This document shows, one piece after another, positions 34,761 to 45,836 of a stretch of DNA of 64,000 nucleotides; the stretch's first letter is position 1; every line of letters starts with the position of its first letter. Location: the NCBI RefSeq assembly GCF_029784135.1, contig NC_073746.1, positions 254,723,994 to 254,787,993 of the forward strand. Direction: 5' to 3'. The notes beneath the pieces are model-generated. The model made no database searches. It was not told the origin of the DNA and saw only the letters and a list, made by a program, of their open reading frames with translations. This stretch comes from Toxorhynchites rutilus septentrionalis. Taxonomy: Eukaryota; Arthropoda; Insecta; Diptera; Culicidae. The position numbers and the translations under genes are program-made.

Positions 34761-36120
34761 TTTCGCATGGAACAGTCATGAAAAATTGTTTGCGTGTGAA
34801 TGCGTCCAAGCGAAAAATATTCGCACTCATGACTTAGTGTCGATGTAGCCACATTGAAATCTGCATTTCCGAGCTAAAAAATCTTTTTCATCTGTAGAGA
34901 ACATAGAAAATCTGTATTGGAATCTGTATTCCGGATTTAAGTACGAAGTACGAATGGCATACTTTTAGTAAAGTGTATATATTCTGCTTAGCCATATTTT
35001 GAAGCACGTGATCACTGATATAGCTTGCCAGTAGTTTTCTGAATAAGACTATTTTTTTCAGACATATGCAAACAGTTTGATCGAAAATGTGTGATATCTT
35101 AGATTGAGAGTTATAGATACATAGAGAATTATGCCAAATAAAAAAAAATTAAAATGTATTTTTAGGGAAAACCGACGGCTTTTTTAATTTAGTTTCGCGT
35201 TAAAAACATTTAATATAAATTATTAATACTTACTTTCCTCGTGGTGTTTATACATGGTTTTGCAGAATTTAGCGTTGATGTGATTTGACAACTGTACTGA
35301 GGCGCTTCCCCTCGGATTTTAACAAATAATTTCGATTTGATAATTGCGTTCACAGTTTTTGTAGCGAGACGGTTTCAAACTTTTGTTTTGTTCGCAATAT
35401 ATTGCGAAAAATACGATTTCTATCACTACTATATTTAACACATTTGACAGTAGCAAAAATAGTTCTGTTCAGTACTGTTCCAATCGTCTGATTGAGTTTG
35501 TTAATTGTTGCGAAAAATAATACTTATGATATTTAAAAATAAGTTTATCTTGTTACAAAATCTGTATAAAATCTGCATGGATATCTAATAATCTGTAATC
35601 AGTGTTGATGCTTGGTCAAAAAACATGCTGAAAACTGTGTCATTACAGAAAAATCTGTATATGTGGCAACACTGCTTAGTGCTCCCGTGATGCAATCCAA
35701 TAGCATCAGTTTATGTTCTGCTTTCGCATGGAACAGTCATAAAAAATTGTTACATCACGATAAGAACGAAATGAATTTTATGCAAGGTTATATAGACATT
35801 ATCTCATTTTCACCGTGAAATGACGCCCTCAGTCTCTACTCTGCGTATGGAGTGATCATGAAAAATCTCGTGTTATTCTCACGAAAAGAAAAATGAATCA
35901 CGTATTCAGTTGCTTTTACAAGGCCACTCAAATTCCATCGGTACGTTTCCGGACCACCAACAAGCTTGAAAGAGTTGAATTTTATGTTAATAATAATTCC
36001 TTGCTTATACTCATCCACCCACACACTAAAAAGAAAAACTTTCAGCAATCTTTCAAAATTTTCATTCATTCATTAATCAAGAACTGTTTCAGATGCAATT
36101 TCAAATAAATGATTACCGAG
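34761..36120. other. No recognised gene
   Basis: AT-rich. A decayed palindrome motif (GGTAGTCCTACGTAAACC) lies at 36126-36138 at the right edge. Confidence 0.4.
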
Positions 36121-36139
36121 CCAACGGTAGTCCTACGTA

Positions 36140-36560
36140 AACCTTGCGTTATAATATTAGATTATTTTCAGACACAATTCTCGTTCAAGATTTTTCAACC
36201 ACTTGCAAATAACATGTTTCTCCGTTACATGTAATAAATGTTTGATACAGAAAATATGATAGACCCCTCCTCTCTTCACCCCTTAGAGAGGGGAAGGAGT
36301 GTCTATTCACCATAGAGACATGTCGTGCCCCCTAAAATCTTCACGTGCCAAACTTGGCTCCATTTGCTTGATTAGTTTTCGAGTTATGCAGAAATTTGTT
36401 TTTCATTTGCATGACAGCCCCCCCTAAGAGAGGGGGGAGGAGTATCTAGCCACCGTAAAAACATTTATTGCACCCTAAAATCTTCACATGTCAATTTTGG
36501 TTTCGTTTACTTGATTAATTCTCGAATAATGCATAAATTTGTGTTTCATTTGTATGGCAA
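36140..36560 (+). repeat. CTAGCTGACCCGG repeat, internal fragment
   Basis: Shares GACACAATTCTCGTTCAAGA and two C-run/G-run modules with 37383-38715. It lacks head and tail. Confidence 0.75.
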
Positions 36561-37382
36561 TTAGAGAATTCGAAATGGTCTCAATGCAATTTTTCGGGTC
36601 TGGAATCTGGCCAAGACACCTGATATCGATTTCAAAACACTGTTACTCATTGTTACATTATCCTTAAATACTTAACATAAACATAAGTATGTTTTTTCCG
36701 ATGAAACAAACACTGGATCAAATCACCCCGCATCAAATTTTAATGTCCAAAAATCATCTCTTTTATTTTATTATATATTTGGTAATTAGAAGCTTGATAT
36801 AATGATTAAACATTGTTGATTGAGAGAAAACAAGTGTAGCTCAGTGTACAATGTGATTTTTTTTTTTATTAGACCGTATTGGGTTGGGTATATTAGGCGA
36901 TTTGCTTAGGGGGTCGAATTTCCCCCCGTGTCCCATCAGGGCAACGCCAAACTTAATGTCTCTTTGACAGCATGGAAAATTATTTTGGAGTCTGGCTGGA
37001 AGATGATATCGTAGCAGCTGAACTAACCGTATATTGCACTTTCACATTAGGTTCAAGTGCCTGCAAAATTTTCAAAAGGGTAAAAACTTCAAACTTCAAA
37101 AAAGATGAACGTGGATTCCTGTAAATTTAGTTTTTCAGAAAACTCGCAAGAACTTTGCGAAAATCGGCATGCATTTTGTGACTAGACAACGTGCTCCGTG
37201 CGAAAAAAAAACAGACTCCACAAAGCGTTGTCACGTCACACTATTAATAAGTTGTATTAAATAAGAATTTCAGCGTATTGTAGGAAGCTATATTGTTACT
37301 GAGAAGAATCGTTCGGATTTCTCAAGACAAACTCGTTTTTTTTTTGAGTGAGTTTTTAGCTGAAATATACAATTTTAGTTTT
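36561..37382. other. No recognised feature
   Basis: Contains the palindromic CACGTCAC motif near 37230 that recurs at 41295. No gene seen. Confidence 0.35.
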
Positions 37383-38637
37383 AACTAGCTGACCCGGCAA
37401 ATTTCGTCCCGCTCAAAATTTGTGTTTTGTTATCAATACCTTCAAACATTCACGTTTTCTTGCTATAAGTAAGTTCATGGGTCCAATCGCAGAACTGTTC
37501 ATTGATTGATTTTCTAATCGACCCCGTTGAATTTACCTTTTACTATAAAATTCCTAGTATGTCTAACAAAACTCATCATTATAATACCAGATTATTTTCA
37601 GACACAATTCTCGTTCAAGATTTTCCAACCACTTGCAAGTAACATGTTTCTCCGTTACATGAAATAAATGTTTTATACAGAAAATATGATAGAATAAAGA
37701 CAGCTCAAAATCGGACAATTCCTTTCTCGACTTCTGCTCTTATCAACACATGCGATCCTTTTTTTGGTATAGATAGAAGAAGGTATAGGAGTGCGTTTTA
37801 TCACTTTAAAATCCATTTCCAGTTTCGAACAAAGATCAATTTCGCTAGCGCAAACATCAAATGGACTAACAGCACTTGTCACTATGTTATTGTAGAACAT
37901 ATGGGAATTATATTTTCCGAATTTTCCCTCTTTCCTTCAGAGTTTTCCGAAAATTTTCAATTGTCATGTTTGGAGGGGTATCATACCATCATAGAAACAT
38001 TTCTCATACCCAAAAACCCTCACATCCCAAAATGTGCTTGATTAGTTCTCGAGTTATGCAGAAGTTTGTATTTCGCTTATATGGCAGCCCCCCTTAGAGA
38101 GGGGCGAGGAGTATATTCACCATAGAAACGTTTCGTGCCTCGTAAAACCTTCCCATGGCATATTTGGCTCCAATTGCTTGATTAGTTTTCGAGTTCTGCA
38201 GAAATTTGTGTTTCATTTGTATGACAGCCCACCCTTAGAGAGCGAGAGGAGTGTCTAACCACAATAGAAACATTTATTGCATCCTAAAACCTCCACATGC
38301 CAAATTTGGTTTCGTTTGCTTGATTAATTCTCGAGTAATTCAGAAATTTTTGTTTCATTTGTATGGCAGCCCCCCCTTAGAGAGGAGGGTGGAGAGTCTA
38401 ACCATCATAGAAACTTTTTTTGCACCCTAATACTTCAATATGCCCTATTTGGTTTCATTTACTTGAATAATACTCGAGTAATGCAGAAATTTGTGTTTCA
38501 TTTGTATGACAGCCCCCCCCTTAGAGTGGGGGGAGAGGTCTCAAACTATCACGAAAACCATCCCCGGTCCCAAAACCCCTACATACCAATTTTCATGTTG
38601 ATCGGTTCAGTAGTTTCCCAGTTCATAAGAATCAGAC

Positions 38638-38682
<45 letters not shown>

Positions 38683-38715
38683 GGCAGTCAGAAATACATT
38701 TTTATATATATAGAT
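37383..38715 (+). repeat. CTAGCTGACCCGG modular repeat, full-length copy
   Basis: Head CTAGCTGACCCGGCAAATTT, then a roughly 680-bp unique part, then four tandem modules of about 141 bp (starts near 38078, 38218, 38360 and 38503). The tail is (CAGA)n at 38637-38685, then TTTTATATATATAGATT. Each module carries a C-run and a complementary G-run (CCCCCCTTAGAGAGGGG type) that can form a short hairpin. There is no long frame and no RNA polymerase III box. The family's class is not clear to me. Confidence 0.82.
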
Positions 38716-39672
38716 TATTTTCATAAACTTTTAACTATAACCAATATCTCTTACACTTTATATCCCTTTTGTTTGTAGATCCGTCTACACGTAACAAATT
38801 TCCTTCGCGTATATGTATCAATATCTATTGATACTCTATAGTACGAATAGGAGAAATCGAATATATTAAAATATATAAATAATATATTAAAGCTGTATTC
38901 TTCTGCACGATTGTTTTCGAGAATGACATGAGATACGTCATTGGGCTGCGGACGATAGTTAAGCGTTGATGTGCACTAGCGTTTGAATAGCGTTTGACTA
39001 AAAGCGTTTGAAGTTAACGAGGGGCTTTGTATCGTTGCGCACACTATATACTATTTTTAATGTTTTTTATTTCTCTGAATACTTCTCACTTTCTTCTGAA
39101 ATCTTCGCTTCCTCTTCCAAAAGTCCATCCTATTGGGGCAGGTGATCCTTACGCGACTGGTGGCCCTGAAATCTCAGGAACGGTGCTTCCTACCGAATTT
39201 TCAGTAGTGTCAAATGACAATGCCTTCAGGCTCTCTTCATTGAAACGATTAACGATCAAAATAAGTTAAAAAAATCAATCTACCTGTTACCTGTAGTACA
39301 CGGTATGCCGTTATTTGGGAAAAGTCAGGTGATCCCAAACCGACCCTCAATTTTTACATCATGATTGTTTGACCGTTCACTCTGGCGCTTGCCAGCAATG
39401 GCTCGCACTGCCTGGTTCACCGAGTGGCGCTCACTACAGTGGGAACGCTATGCCTACGCTACCATTCACGGTCGTATTGTGGAATTTCATACCATTTCTG
39501 GTCTTCTTCCATCCTCGATTTTCAAATGACATCGGACTTTGATTTTCGTTCGTAAGACTGCAACCAATACCCAAATCGTTTGGGTTTTCCATTTTTTTTT
39601 TCAAAACTATTATCAGCAAACTGGAAGTCACAACAAGATCATATGCTTTATTCTGGAATCTACGTTCATCTA
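38716..39672. other. No recognised feature
   Basis: AT-rich, with only short frames. Confidence 0.4.
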
Positions 39673-39754
39673 ACAGTTCGGTTGAAAAGTTCATAAGGTT
39701 GACGTCTAGATGGCGCCTCTTGCAAAAATCTACTTGACTATCACAAAGCACCAT

Positions 39755-40605
39755 TTTTTTCTCTATTATAGTGACTTTCAACACTCTTGGCTGGTTCGTC
39801 ACTTTTGCTGTCAACGCAAATAGGAAATATGAAAGGCTTGCAGCGTAAAACTTCATGTATGTAAGGAATAAATGAATATGTAATAGAGTATCAATATAGT
39901 TCACAAACTGTGCACAATCGTATTAATTTACTTTTGTATAGTTTTAAGATGGCTGCAGATTGGTTTTGCTATTATGACCCACCTGGTAGCGCCTTCATTC
40001 ACACCAATTTGAGAGTTTGACAGGTAAGGTACAGTAGAATCCGTTTATTAGGACTCCGCTTATATTGACCTACCGTCTATTATAACGTAATACCACAACG
40101 AAGTTTGGTTATCATATACAATTATTTTCAATCAAGTCGGATATAATGATTTCTTTACATGCATAAGTACATATTAACATAAAAAATGTTTTTTTTTTCA
40201 CAAAACGCTTTGTATGACATCCGCTCATTATGACCTCACTTCGATGTCATTATTAACGGATTCCTATGTAATTTGTGATTTATCTTGTCTTTTCTATTTA
40301 TTGGTCTTCATATAACGCGGTACGAATGATGTGATTTGTACTAATCCTGAGTTTCTTATAACGCGGTTTTCATACACCGCGGTAAACAGTTTCCATACAA
40401 CGCGCTATGAATTAGCCTGGTTTGTAGAGTAAAATCCGAGTTTCGTATAGCGCGGCTCCATATAACGCGATACGCACTCACCGCATTATAGGAGGGTTGA
40501 CTGTACTTTCATTTTTGGGAGAATATCCGGAGTGAAAATTGAACTAGTGACCTTTAGCGTGAGAGGTATGGATGTTACCATTACGCCAGATCATCTCCTC
40601 TCACA
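39755..40605 (-). mobile_element. 156-bp-family SINE, interrupted copy
   Basis: The 3' end (oligo-A and GACGAACCAGCC, minus strand) lies at 39755-39803. The tRNA-like head with its ACCATTACGCCAGATC complement lies at 40506-40605. The target repeat ATCACAAAGCACCAT / CTCACAAAAACACCAT brackets the pair. The interval 39804-40505 is inserted sequence. Confidence 0.7.
40032..40503. mobile_element. pogo-type MITE, about 472 bp
   Basis: Ends CAGTAGAATCC ... GGAGGGTTGACTG with TA on both sides (40030-40031 and 40504-40505), the CAGT/TA signature of pogo/Tigger elements. It contains several TATAACGCGG motifs. No coding sequence. Confidence 0.65.
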
Positions 40606-40729
40606 AAAACACCATCTTTCAATGGATACGTGTCAAAATTTGACAGCAATCTGTCGATTGGTTCGTGCGTTTCAGCATTGAGAGTGAAGCAACTTTTGTT
40701 ATTGTGAAAAAAATTGAAAAATCACAATT

Positions 40730-40965
40730 GAATTGGGCTTCGAATTGCTTCCGCATCCACCGTATTCTCCAGATATGGTCCCAGCTACTATTTTCTGTTC
40801 GCAATCCTGAAGAGAATGCTCGCTGGCAACAAATTTAAGACCGATGATGAAGTGATTACCGAAACTGAGGCCTATTTTGGAAAAGAATTCTATAAAAATG
40901 GTATCGAAAAGTTACAAGATCGTTATAATCGCTGTATCGCCCTCGAAGGCAATTATGTTGAATAA
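40730..40965 (+). pseudogene. mariner transposase, C-terminal third
   Basis: Carries HPPYSPDMVP (third catalytic Asp of a DD34D mariner), then RMLAGNKFKTDDEVITETEA and a normal C-terminus ending EGNYVE before the stop at about 40963. One frame change follows the catalytic motif. The N-terminal two thirds are deleted, so it cannot encode an active enzyme. Confidence 0.88.
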
Positions 40966-41032
40966 TAAAATTGAATTTTGCAAAAAAATAGTTTTACTGT
41001 GTTACCTTATAAACTTATCAGCCGAACTGTTA

Positions 41033-42314
41033 TTGTTGACAAAACATAGAAAAAAGTTCATTTGTATGTTTTGAAACGGAGCTGAAAATACAACATTAAT
41101 GTTCAGAGGTCGGAAATAGCAAAAAGTCAGTCCACAAAACTATTTGACTGGCAACAAGCCAATCTAACTATAATATATTTTCAAACTTATGATTCTTGTA
41201 GGAAAGATTCTCAATTTTATTTCAACATCATTTAATTGTGTGTGTGTGTTTGGATACATGAAAACGTAAAAAAAGTTTTTGTAGTGAGTCAAAATGTTGT
41301 CACGTCACGCTGGAATGGATCGTATACCTTGCGTGACGTGAGAACAACTTCTTGAGACAGTTGATACTCCTCTAATTGTGGACCGATTTTAACCAAATTT
41401 TGTGGACTTTTGACTCTCATTGTTCGTTCACAGAACCTAAGTATAAAAATGTTTGAACTTAGGTTCATCTGATAAACTAAAAAATGCTCTATTTTTGTGA
41501 CGTGACAATGCTCCAAAATACCTGTTTTCATATCCTTGTTTCTCAAAAATTACAAAATGAAACCAAGGTCTATCCACTGCTCTTCAAACAAATGTTTAAT
41601 AATCCATCCAATGGTATATATACATTGAAGTTTGGAAGTACAGAGATATCTAAAAAAACTTGAAAAAAGTGAAAACTTAAAACATTTAGAATATAATTAT
41701 GTAGTTTTTTAAACTCGCCCCTCTCAAAGGTTGGTGCATAAAAATAAAATTTGTTTCAAAGAATTTTTGATATAACTAGTGCATATTTCTTCCTGATTAT
41801 TACTTTTATTTTTCCTGATTTTAAAAAAATTATAGTTGGCAACCCTGCTAACAAGTGTGAATTTGTACTTCAGAAACAGACACATTCGCAAATCCTACCG
41901 GATACACCAGAGCACACTAGCAGGTATTAACTTCTACAGTTGCACAGAAAAATGACCCACATTTCACAACGAACGACTTCGAATGCATAATTAACGAAAA
42001 TAAATGCATTCCGTGTTTTCCTCGGAGCTTTGAACGCATAATAAACGCACCAACTGCCTCGTTTGAAATGTCACTATGCATAGTAATTATACGGCGTATC
42101 AATTTGGGCATATCGAAACCTATTACTTGTACAACATTAGAATAAGCCGCTTTGGAGTAATTTACTCCCGGCTCCCGGCTAACTTATTCATCACAGACGA
42201 ATCCCTTCGGCACTCTGATATGCGGAAGGTGGATTGTATACATATCTTTTCGATTTACCATTCAAATTAGATGAAAATCTATGCTTCGGTGGTTCTGAAC
42301 TGAGTGCTACTTAC
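41033..42314. other. No recognised feature; probable intron of the gene below
   Basis: AT-rich. An imperfect inverted pair GTCACGTCACGC / GCGTGACGTGAGA lies at 41295-41345. If the exon call at 42315 is right, this is the start of its downstream intron. Confidence 0.35.
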
Positions 42315-42375
42315 CGGTGGTAATCACAACGCAATAGTAGAAAAGTAATCCCAGTAATCCTATTCGTGTTTCCAT
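42315..42375 (-). CDS. First coding exon of an unidentified secreted or membrane protein
   Basis: An ATG (plus-strand CAT at 42373-42375) opens 20 codons, METRIGLLGLLFYYCVVITT. This is a classic signal peptide: short polar start, hydrophobic core, then small residues. It is followed by one base and a consensus donor GTAAGT at 42314. An in-frame TGA lies 23 codons upstream, so this ATG is the natural start of the frame. The intron is phase 1. The gene continues leftward through transposon-rich DNA. Candidate phase-1 acceptors with coding-like sequence occur at 29848 and 4090, and neither is proven. The short first coding exon and long intron fit large neuronal or cell-surface genes of mosquitoes, but no family can be named. 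Confidence 0.7.
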
Positions 42376-43132
42376 CGTTGCTGTTGAACTACTAGCTGCC
42401 GTTCCGATATGTTCGGGAAGATGTGGTGGAAGGAGAAAAAATCAGTGTCGATGCTGATCCTTTTTTAACGACCCGAAGCCTTTCAATATATGCGTCAAAC
42501 ACTGGATCTAGCTCGGAGGCACGAGCAGTTCGTTTCCCCTTTCTTTATTTTTTTAACAGAATCCTTTTTCACTCGCTGTTACAAGTACTTCAGAGACGAA
42601 TAATTTATTCAGTAAAAGCAACTTTAATTCCGCCGAAGGACATCACTCAACTAGCCTTGGCACAGCTGCGGACGAACGAACTCATCAGCAGTCCGGCTTC
42701 CGCCACCGCCAGGCATCACATTCTTGGCACGACATCTACACCGACAAACAACAGTAGCGGCTTTTCGGATCCTGGGCCTGCCTGCAGTTTGCATCCTTCT
42801 GCTCCTGAATCACATGTTCACTAACCGATGAAGTTACTGCAGTTGAAGCGGATAAACTCTGTGCCGCAGTTTTCGCACAGGTTCACAACTGCGGCGGAGG
42901 CACGACGAATAAATAACACCACACTGGCACCACGATACACTACTGGCGAGGCTTCTAGGGATCACTGTTTTCACGCTATTTTAATTATTCATCAATCACT
43001 TCAGTCTGAACTGGGCTCGGCTGGATGCGCTTCAATTTAACTGCCGTAGTTTTCATTAATTTTCCTCTGCCCTCTTGTTGTGCGTTGAAAAATGCATCGT
43101 CGTTCGCTGGAGTTGATGCCTTTTTCAGCCAC
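42376..43132 (-). other. 5' UTR part of the signal-peptide exon
   Basis: A GC-richer, repeat-free block, unlike its neighbours, begins right after a strong acceptor on the minus strand (CGGTTTGTTCCCACAG, boundary 43133/43132). It runs to the ATG at 42375, so at least one upstream non-coding exon must lie right of 43133. The 757-bp leader contains short upstream ATGs, which could damp translation. Confidence 0.65.
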
Positions 43133-43612
43133 CTGTGGGAACAAACCGACTGGTTAGACATTGTTTCATATCATCATTTGTTTTATTGTTTTATTTGTTC
43201 AATTGAAATTGTTGGTATTTTATGTAAGTGAATATGAGCATTCCGAAAATAAGCACAAAAAAGCTAGGGTATCTTCATGTTCGACACATCGACAAACCAA
43301 AAACTACACCTTACACCCCGAACGTAACGCTCTTGTTTTTGAAATTCTAAACCCATACTCCGGAAGAGAAATAATTAAAAAAAAACATTATCACCATGAC
43401 TAATAAGCATCAACACACTCCTAAATTCACAAAAGCTCTCTTTCGGCAAAGAAATAATAAAAATGAGTTATTTTTTTTTTTTTTACTATATTTAAGATTA
43501 TTTTAGAATGCATCGAAATTTTGAAAATAACGCTCCAGTAGCAAGTTCTGGTAGCCCCAAACAGAGTTTGCGTGGTTTTATAGTAGCAGCTGAATACATG
43601 ACTCATCCCTGG
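43133..43612. other. No gene; probable intron, with a palindrome-family trace
   Basis: TTACACCCCGAACGTAACGC at about 43311 resembles the palindrome family's CGGCGTAACG...TACACCCCGG block. Confidence 0.35.
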
Positions 43613-43778
43613 TCTCGCTAAAACAAAACACCAGATTTGTGTTCTTATTGCCAAGCGGTATGAAAACGGACGCTATACGCCTAGATAACATCAAATCTCG
43701 CTAAAACAAAACACCAGATTTGTGTTCTTATTGCCAAGCGGTATGAAAACGGACGCGATACGCCTAGATAACATCAAA
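43613..43778 (+). repeat. 83-bp tandem duplication
   Basis: Two adjacent 83-bp units start TCTCGCTAAAACAAAACACC at 43613 and 43696 and differ at a single base (GACGCTATAC versus GACGCGATAC). Confidence 0.95.
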
Positions 43779-44136
43779 TCTCAGAATATTTCTGAATATT
43801 TGTAAGGAGTTTTTAAGGAACAATTCAGAATTGTGACCTGAACGAAGTAGACGGATAGATATTTACTTTTATTTTGTTTGTACATGTGTTTTTGTTTTAC
43901 TTTTGTCTGAAGAATTTAACAATGATGGTATTCAGTTTATTTCTAGTTATTCAGTTGTTAGATAATTTAAAAGTACTGTGATATCTACAGTAAAGTCTGT
44001 TTCAGTGATAATTTGGTCGCATAAATTAGGACATTTCTCAGCGTAAGAATAACGTACATAAAAGAAAGGATGTCATTTTGTAGGTTTCTTAATGAACTTT
44101 AAGAGAAAAATACTTGAATTTTTTTTTGTTGTTAAG

Positions 44137-44245
44137 ATGAATTTTCGAACTTTTCGTGTGATACCGATCATTTTCTGCACAGTACTACTGGTAAATGTAT
44201 TTGCTATCTTGTTCCATCACTTTTCCATTTGAGCTGGTAAAAGCC
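44137..44245 (-). pseudogene. DD37E transposase C-terminal fragment, inverted partner
   Basis: The minus strand carries a block matching the plus-strand fragment at 44635-44740 (AGCTCAAATGGAAAAGTG, then GGAACAAGATAGCAAATA, then GTACTGTGCAGAAAATGAT). It is the same transposase C-terminus in opposite orientation. Confidence 0.75.
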
Positions 44246-44394
44246 AAGCGTAAAGGGAGTGTTGCGGGTATGTTCAAATTTGTTTACGCAGATAAACTTG
44301 CCGCGAGTTGATGATTTGACAAGGGATCTGTACTTGTGGAGAGAAGACAACGGTTTTCATCACTGGGGCAGCTATGAATGGATAGGTTTGCAGG

Positions 44395-44749
44395 GATGAG
44401 TGTCTTAAGAACAGGATTTTGCCATTCATTCGATCACACAATGGTCCGGTCAAGTTCTGACCTGACTTAGCAAGCTGCTATTACGTTAAGTCGTCAAGTG
44501 CTATAAGGAGAACAAGATTGCTTTCATTTAAAAAACTATCAATCCACCAAATTGTCCGGATTTGCATTCAATCGAGAAATATTGGGCAATTATCAAAGGC
44601 AAACTGAAGAAATGTGGCAGAACCATCAGAAAATCAGCTCAAATGGAAAAGTGGTGGAACAAGATAGCAAATATGGGTACCAGTACTGTGCAGAAAATGA
44701 TGGGTGGTATCACACGAAAAGCTTTCATCAAATAATGGATGGATTTTGA
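44395..44749 (+). pseudogene. ITmD37E-type transposase C-terminal half, decayed
   Basis: The frame reads RILPFIRSHNGPVKF, then a stop where Trp is expected, then PDLASCYY (second catalytic Asp). After a further change come INPPNCPDLHSIEKYWAIIK (catalytic Glu region) and KKCGRTIRKSAQMEKWWNKI. The stop and frame changes make it inactive. Upstream parts back to about 44260 are too decayed to call. Confidence 0.8.
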
Positions 44750-45520
44750 TTCCGAAAAAAAATTAGAGAAAAGATCCCCACGTATGTTTTTGTACGCGAC
44801 ATATAAAGTGGAAATAGTAACACAAGTGAACAATGAAAGAGCCTACATGGCTTACATGGCATTGGTTCTGGGAACATTGTTGCTATGCCCATTTTCGCGC
44901 CGCTCAGAGAATCATTGTTGCATCGCGATGCATATATAAGAGAAAGGCGAAAGATACTACATTCTAGAGACGAATGAACTCTCAGAGTTTAAAGTCTCTC
45001 TAATTCAATACCTTCCTTCCTTCCATACTACATTCACAAATCAAACTGGTCGGGGTGTGACTGAATGTTGTATCTTCCACCCTTCTCTTATATTATTATT
45101 ATTATTATTTTGCTCTTTTTTCGTCTGATTGTGGTAATTACAATGCCACATGCACTTCATGTGAATATTCGCTAGCGTTCACAGCTCGAGGGGAAACATA
45201 AAACATAAAATGAGCAGAATAAGCGATCTTTGTTGTTTCGAGCACAAAAAGATTCGAAAAATTTTTAAAAAAATATATTTTCTTCATCTTTATTATGTTT
45301 TAAAAGTCATCTAATTCAGCCTCCTCAAAACAGATTAATTTTTGATACTCCAACACAAATAACGAAATCCGAATTTTTCACTGTTATAAATTAAAAGTAA
45401 GCAACTGAATATAATTGATGGAAGTATAAAGAGCTATAAAACAACATAAAAACGTATATTTTAACGTTTCATTGGAGCGAAAATCAGAGCATAGCATGAC
45501 TGCATGCTCGAAACAAACAT
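44750..45520. other. No gene; (TTA)n microsatellite
   Basis: ATTATTATTATTATTATT lies near 45092-45110. AT-rich otherwise. Confidence 0.4.
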
Positions 45521-45676
45521 TTTTTTTTTTATCTGTATTATAGTAGATTTCAACTCATTTGGCTGGTTCCTCACTTTTTACTTCCATTTTTGGAAGATTG
45601 TCGGGAGTGAGAATTGAACTCGTGACCTTTTGCGTGAGAGGCATGGATGTTACCACTACGCCAGATCGCCTCCACT
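45521..45676 (-). mobile_element. tRNA-derived SINE, 156 bp, complete copy
   Basis: Exact 11-bp TSD GAAACAAACAT (45510-45520 and 45677-45687). On the minus strand: box A TGGCGTAGTGGTAACATCC, box B CACGAGTTCAATTCTCAC, then GGAAGTAAAAAGTGAGGAACC and an oligo-A tail. Relatives at 39755-40605 and 62500-62600. Confidence 0.88.
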
Positions 45677-45836
45677 GAAACAAACATATTTTTTACATTT
45701 CATGCAGTTGTTGCGTATTTTTCGGGTCTTTTATTAAAGAGAAGAATGTATAACGAGCTTCTAGATAATTACCAGATGATAAAGGTTCTGGAATATAAAG
45801 TTTGCATATTTCTAATATTACTTGTCTCTGTATTCT

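Larger units (their letters stand above)
39673..41030 (+). mobile_element. Deleted mariner with nested SINE and MITE
   Basis: Inverted ends ACAGTTCGGTTGAAAAGTTC and the complement of 41005-41030 (GCCGAACTGT at the end), with TA flanks at 39671-39672 and 41031-41032. Inside are a mariner 5' leader (GTGAAGCAACTTTTGTTATT near 40690), an immediate jump to the C-terminal third of the transposase, and a SINE insertion (39755-40605) interrupted by a pogo-type MITE. Confidence 0.82.

Noticed and set aside
35800..36110. Frames on both strands near 35836-36108
   Set aside because: Short, overlapping on opposite strands, with no motif; they border the palindrome-family and modular repeats.
38070..38600. 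Regularly spaced repeats resembling a CRISPR array
   Set aside because: The units are about 141 bp and diverge over their whole length, with no short identical repeat and unique spacers. This is a tandem module of an insect repeat.
39434..39904. A 156-codon minus frame as a host gene
   Set aside because: Part of it runs through the mariner end and the SINE 3' end (39673-39803), so the open frame is accidental.
42423..42824. Plus-strand 133-codon frame over the 5' UTR exon as a gene
   Set aside because: It is antisense to the UTR and splice-site structure on the minus strand, has no recognisable domain, and is best explained by higher GC content.
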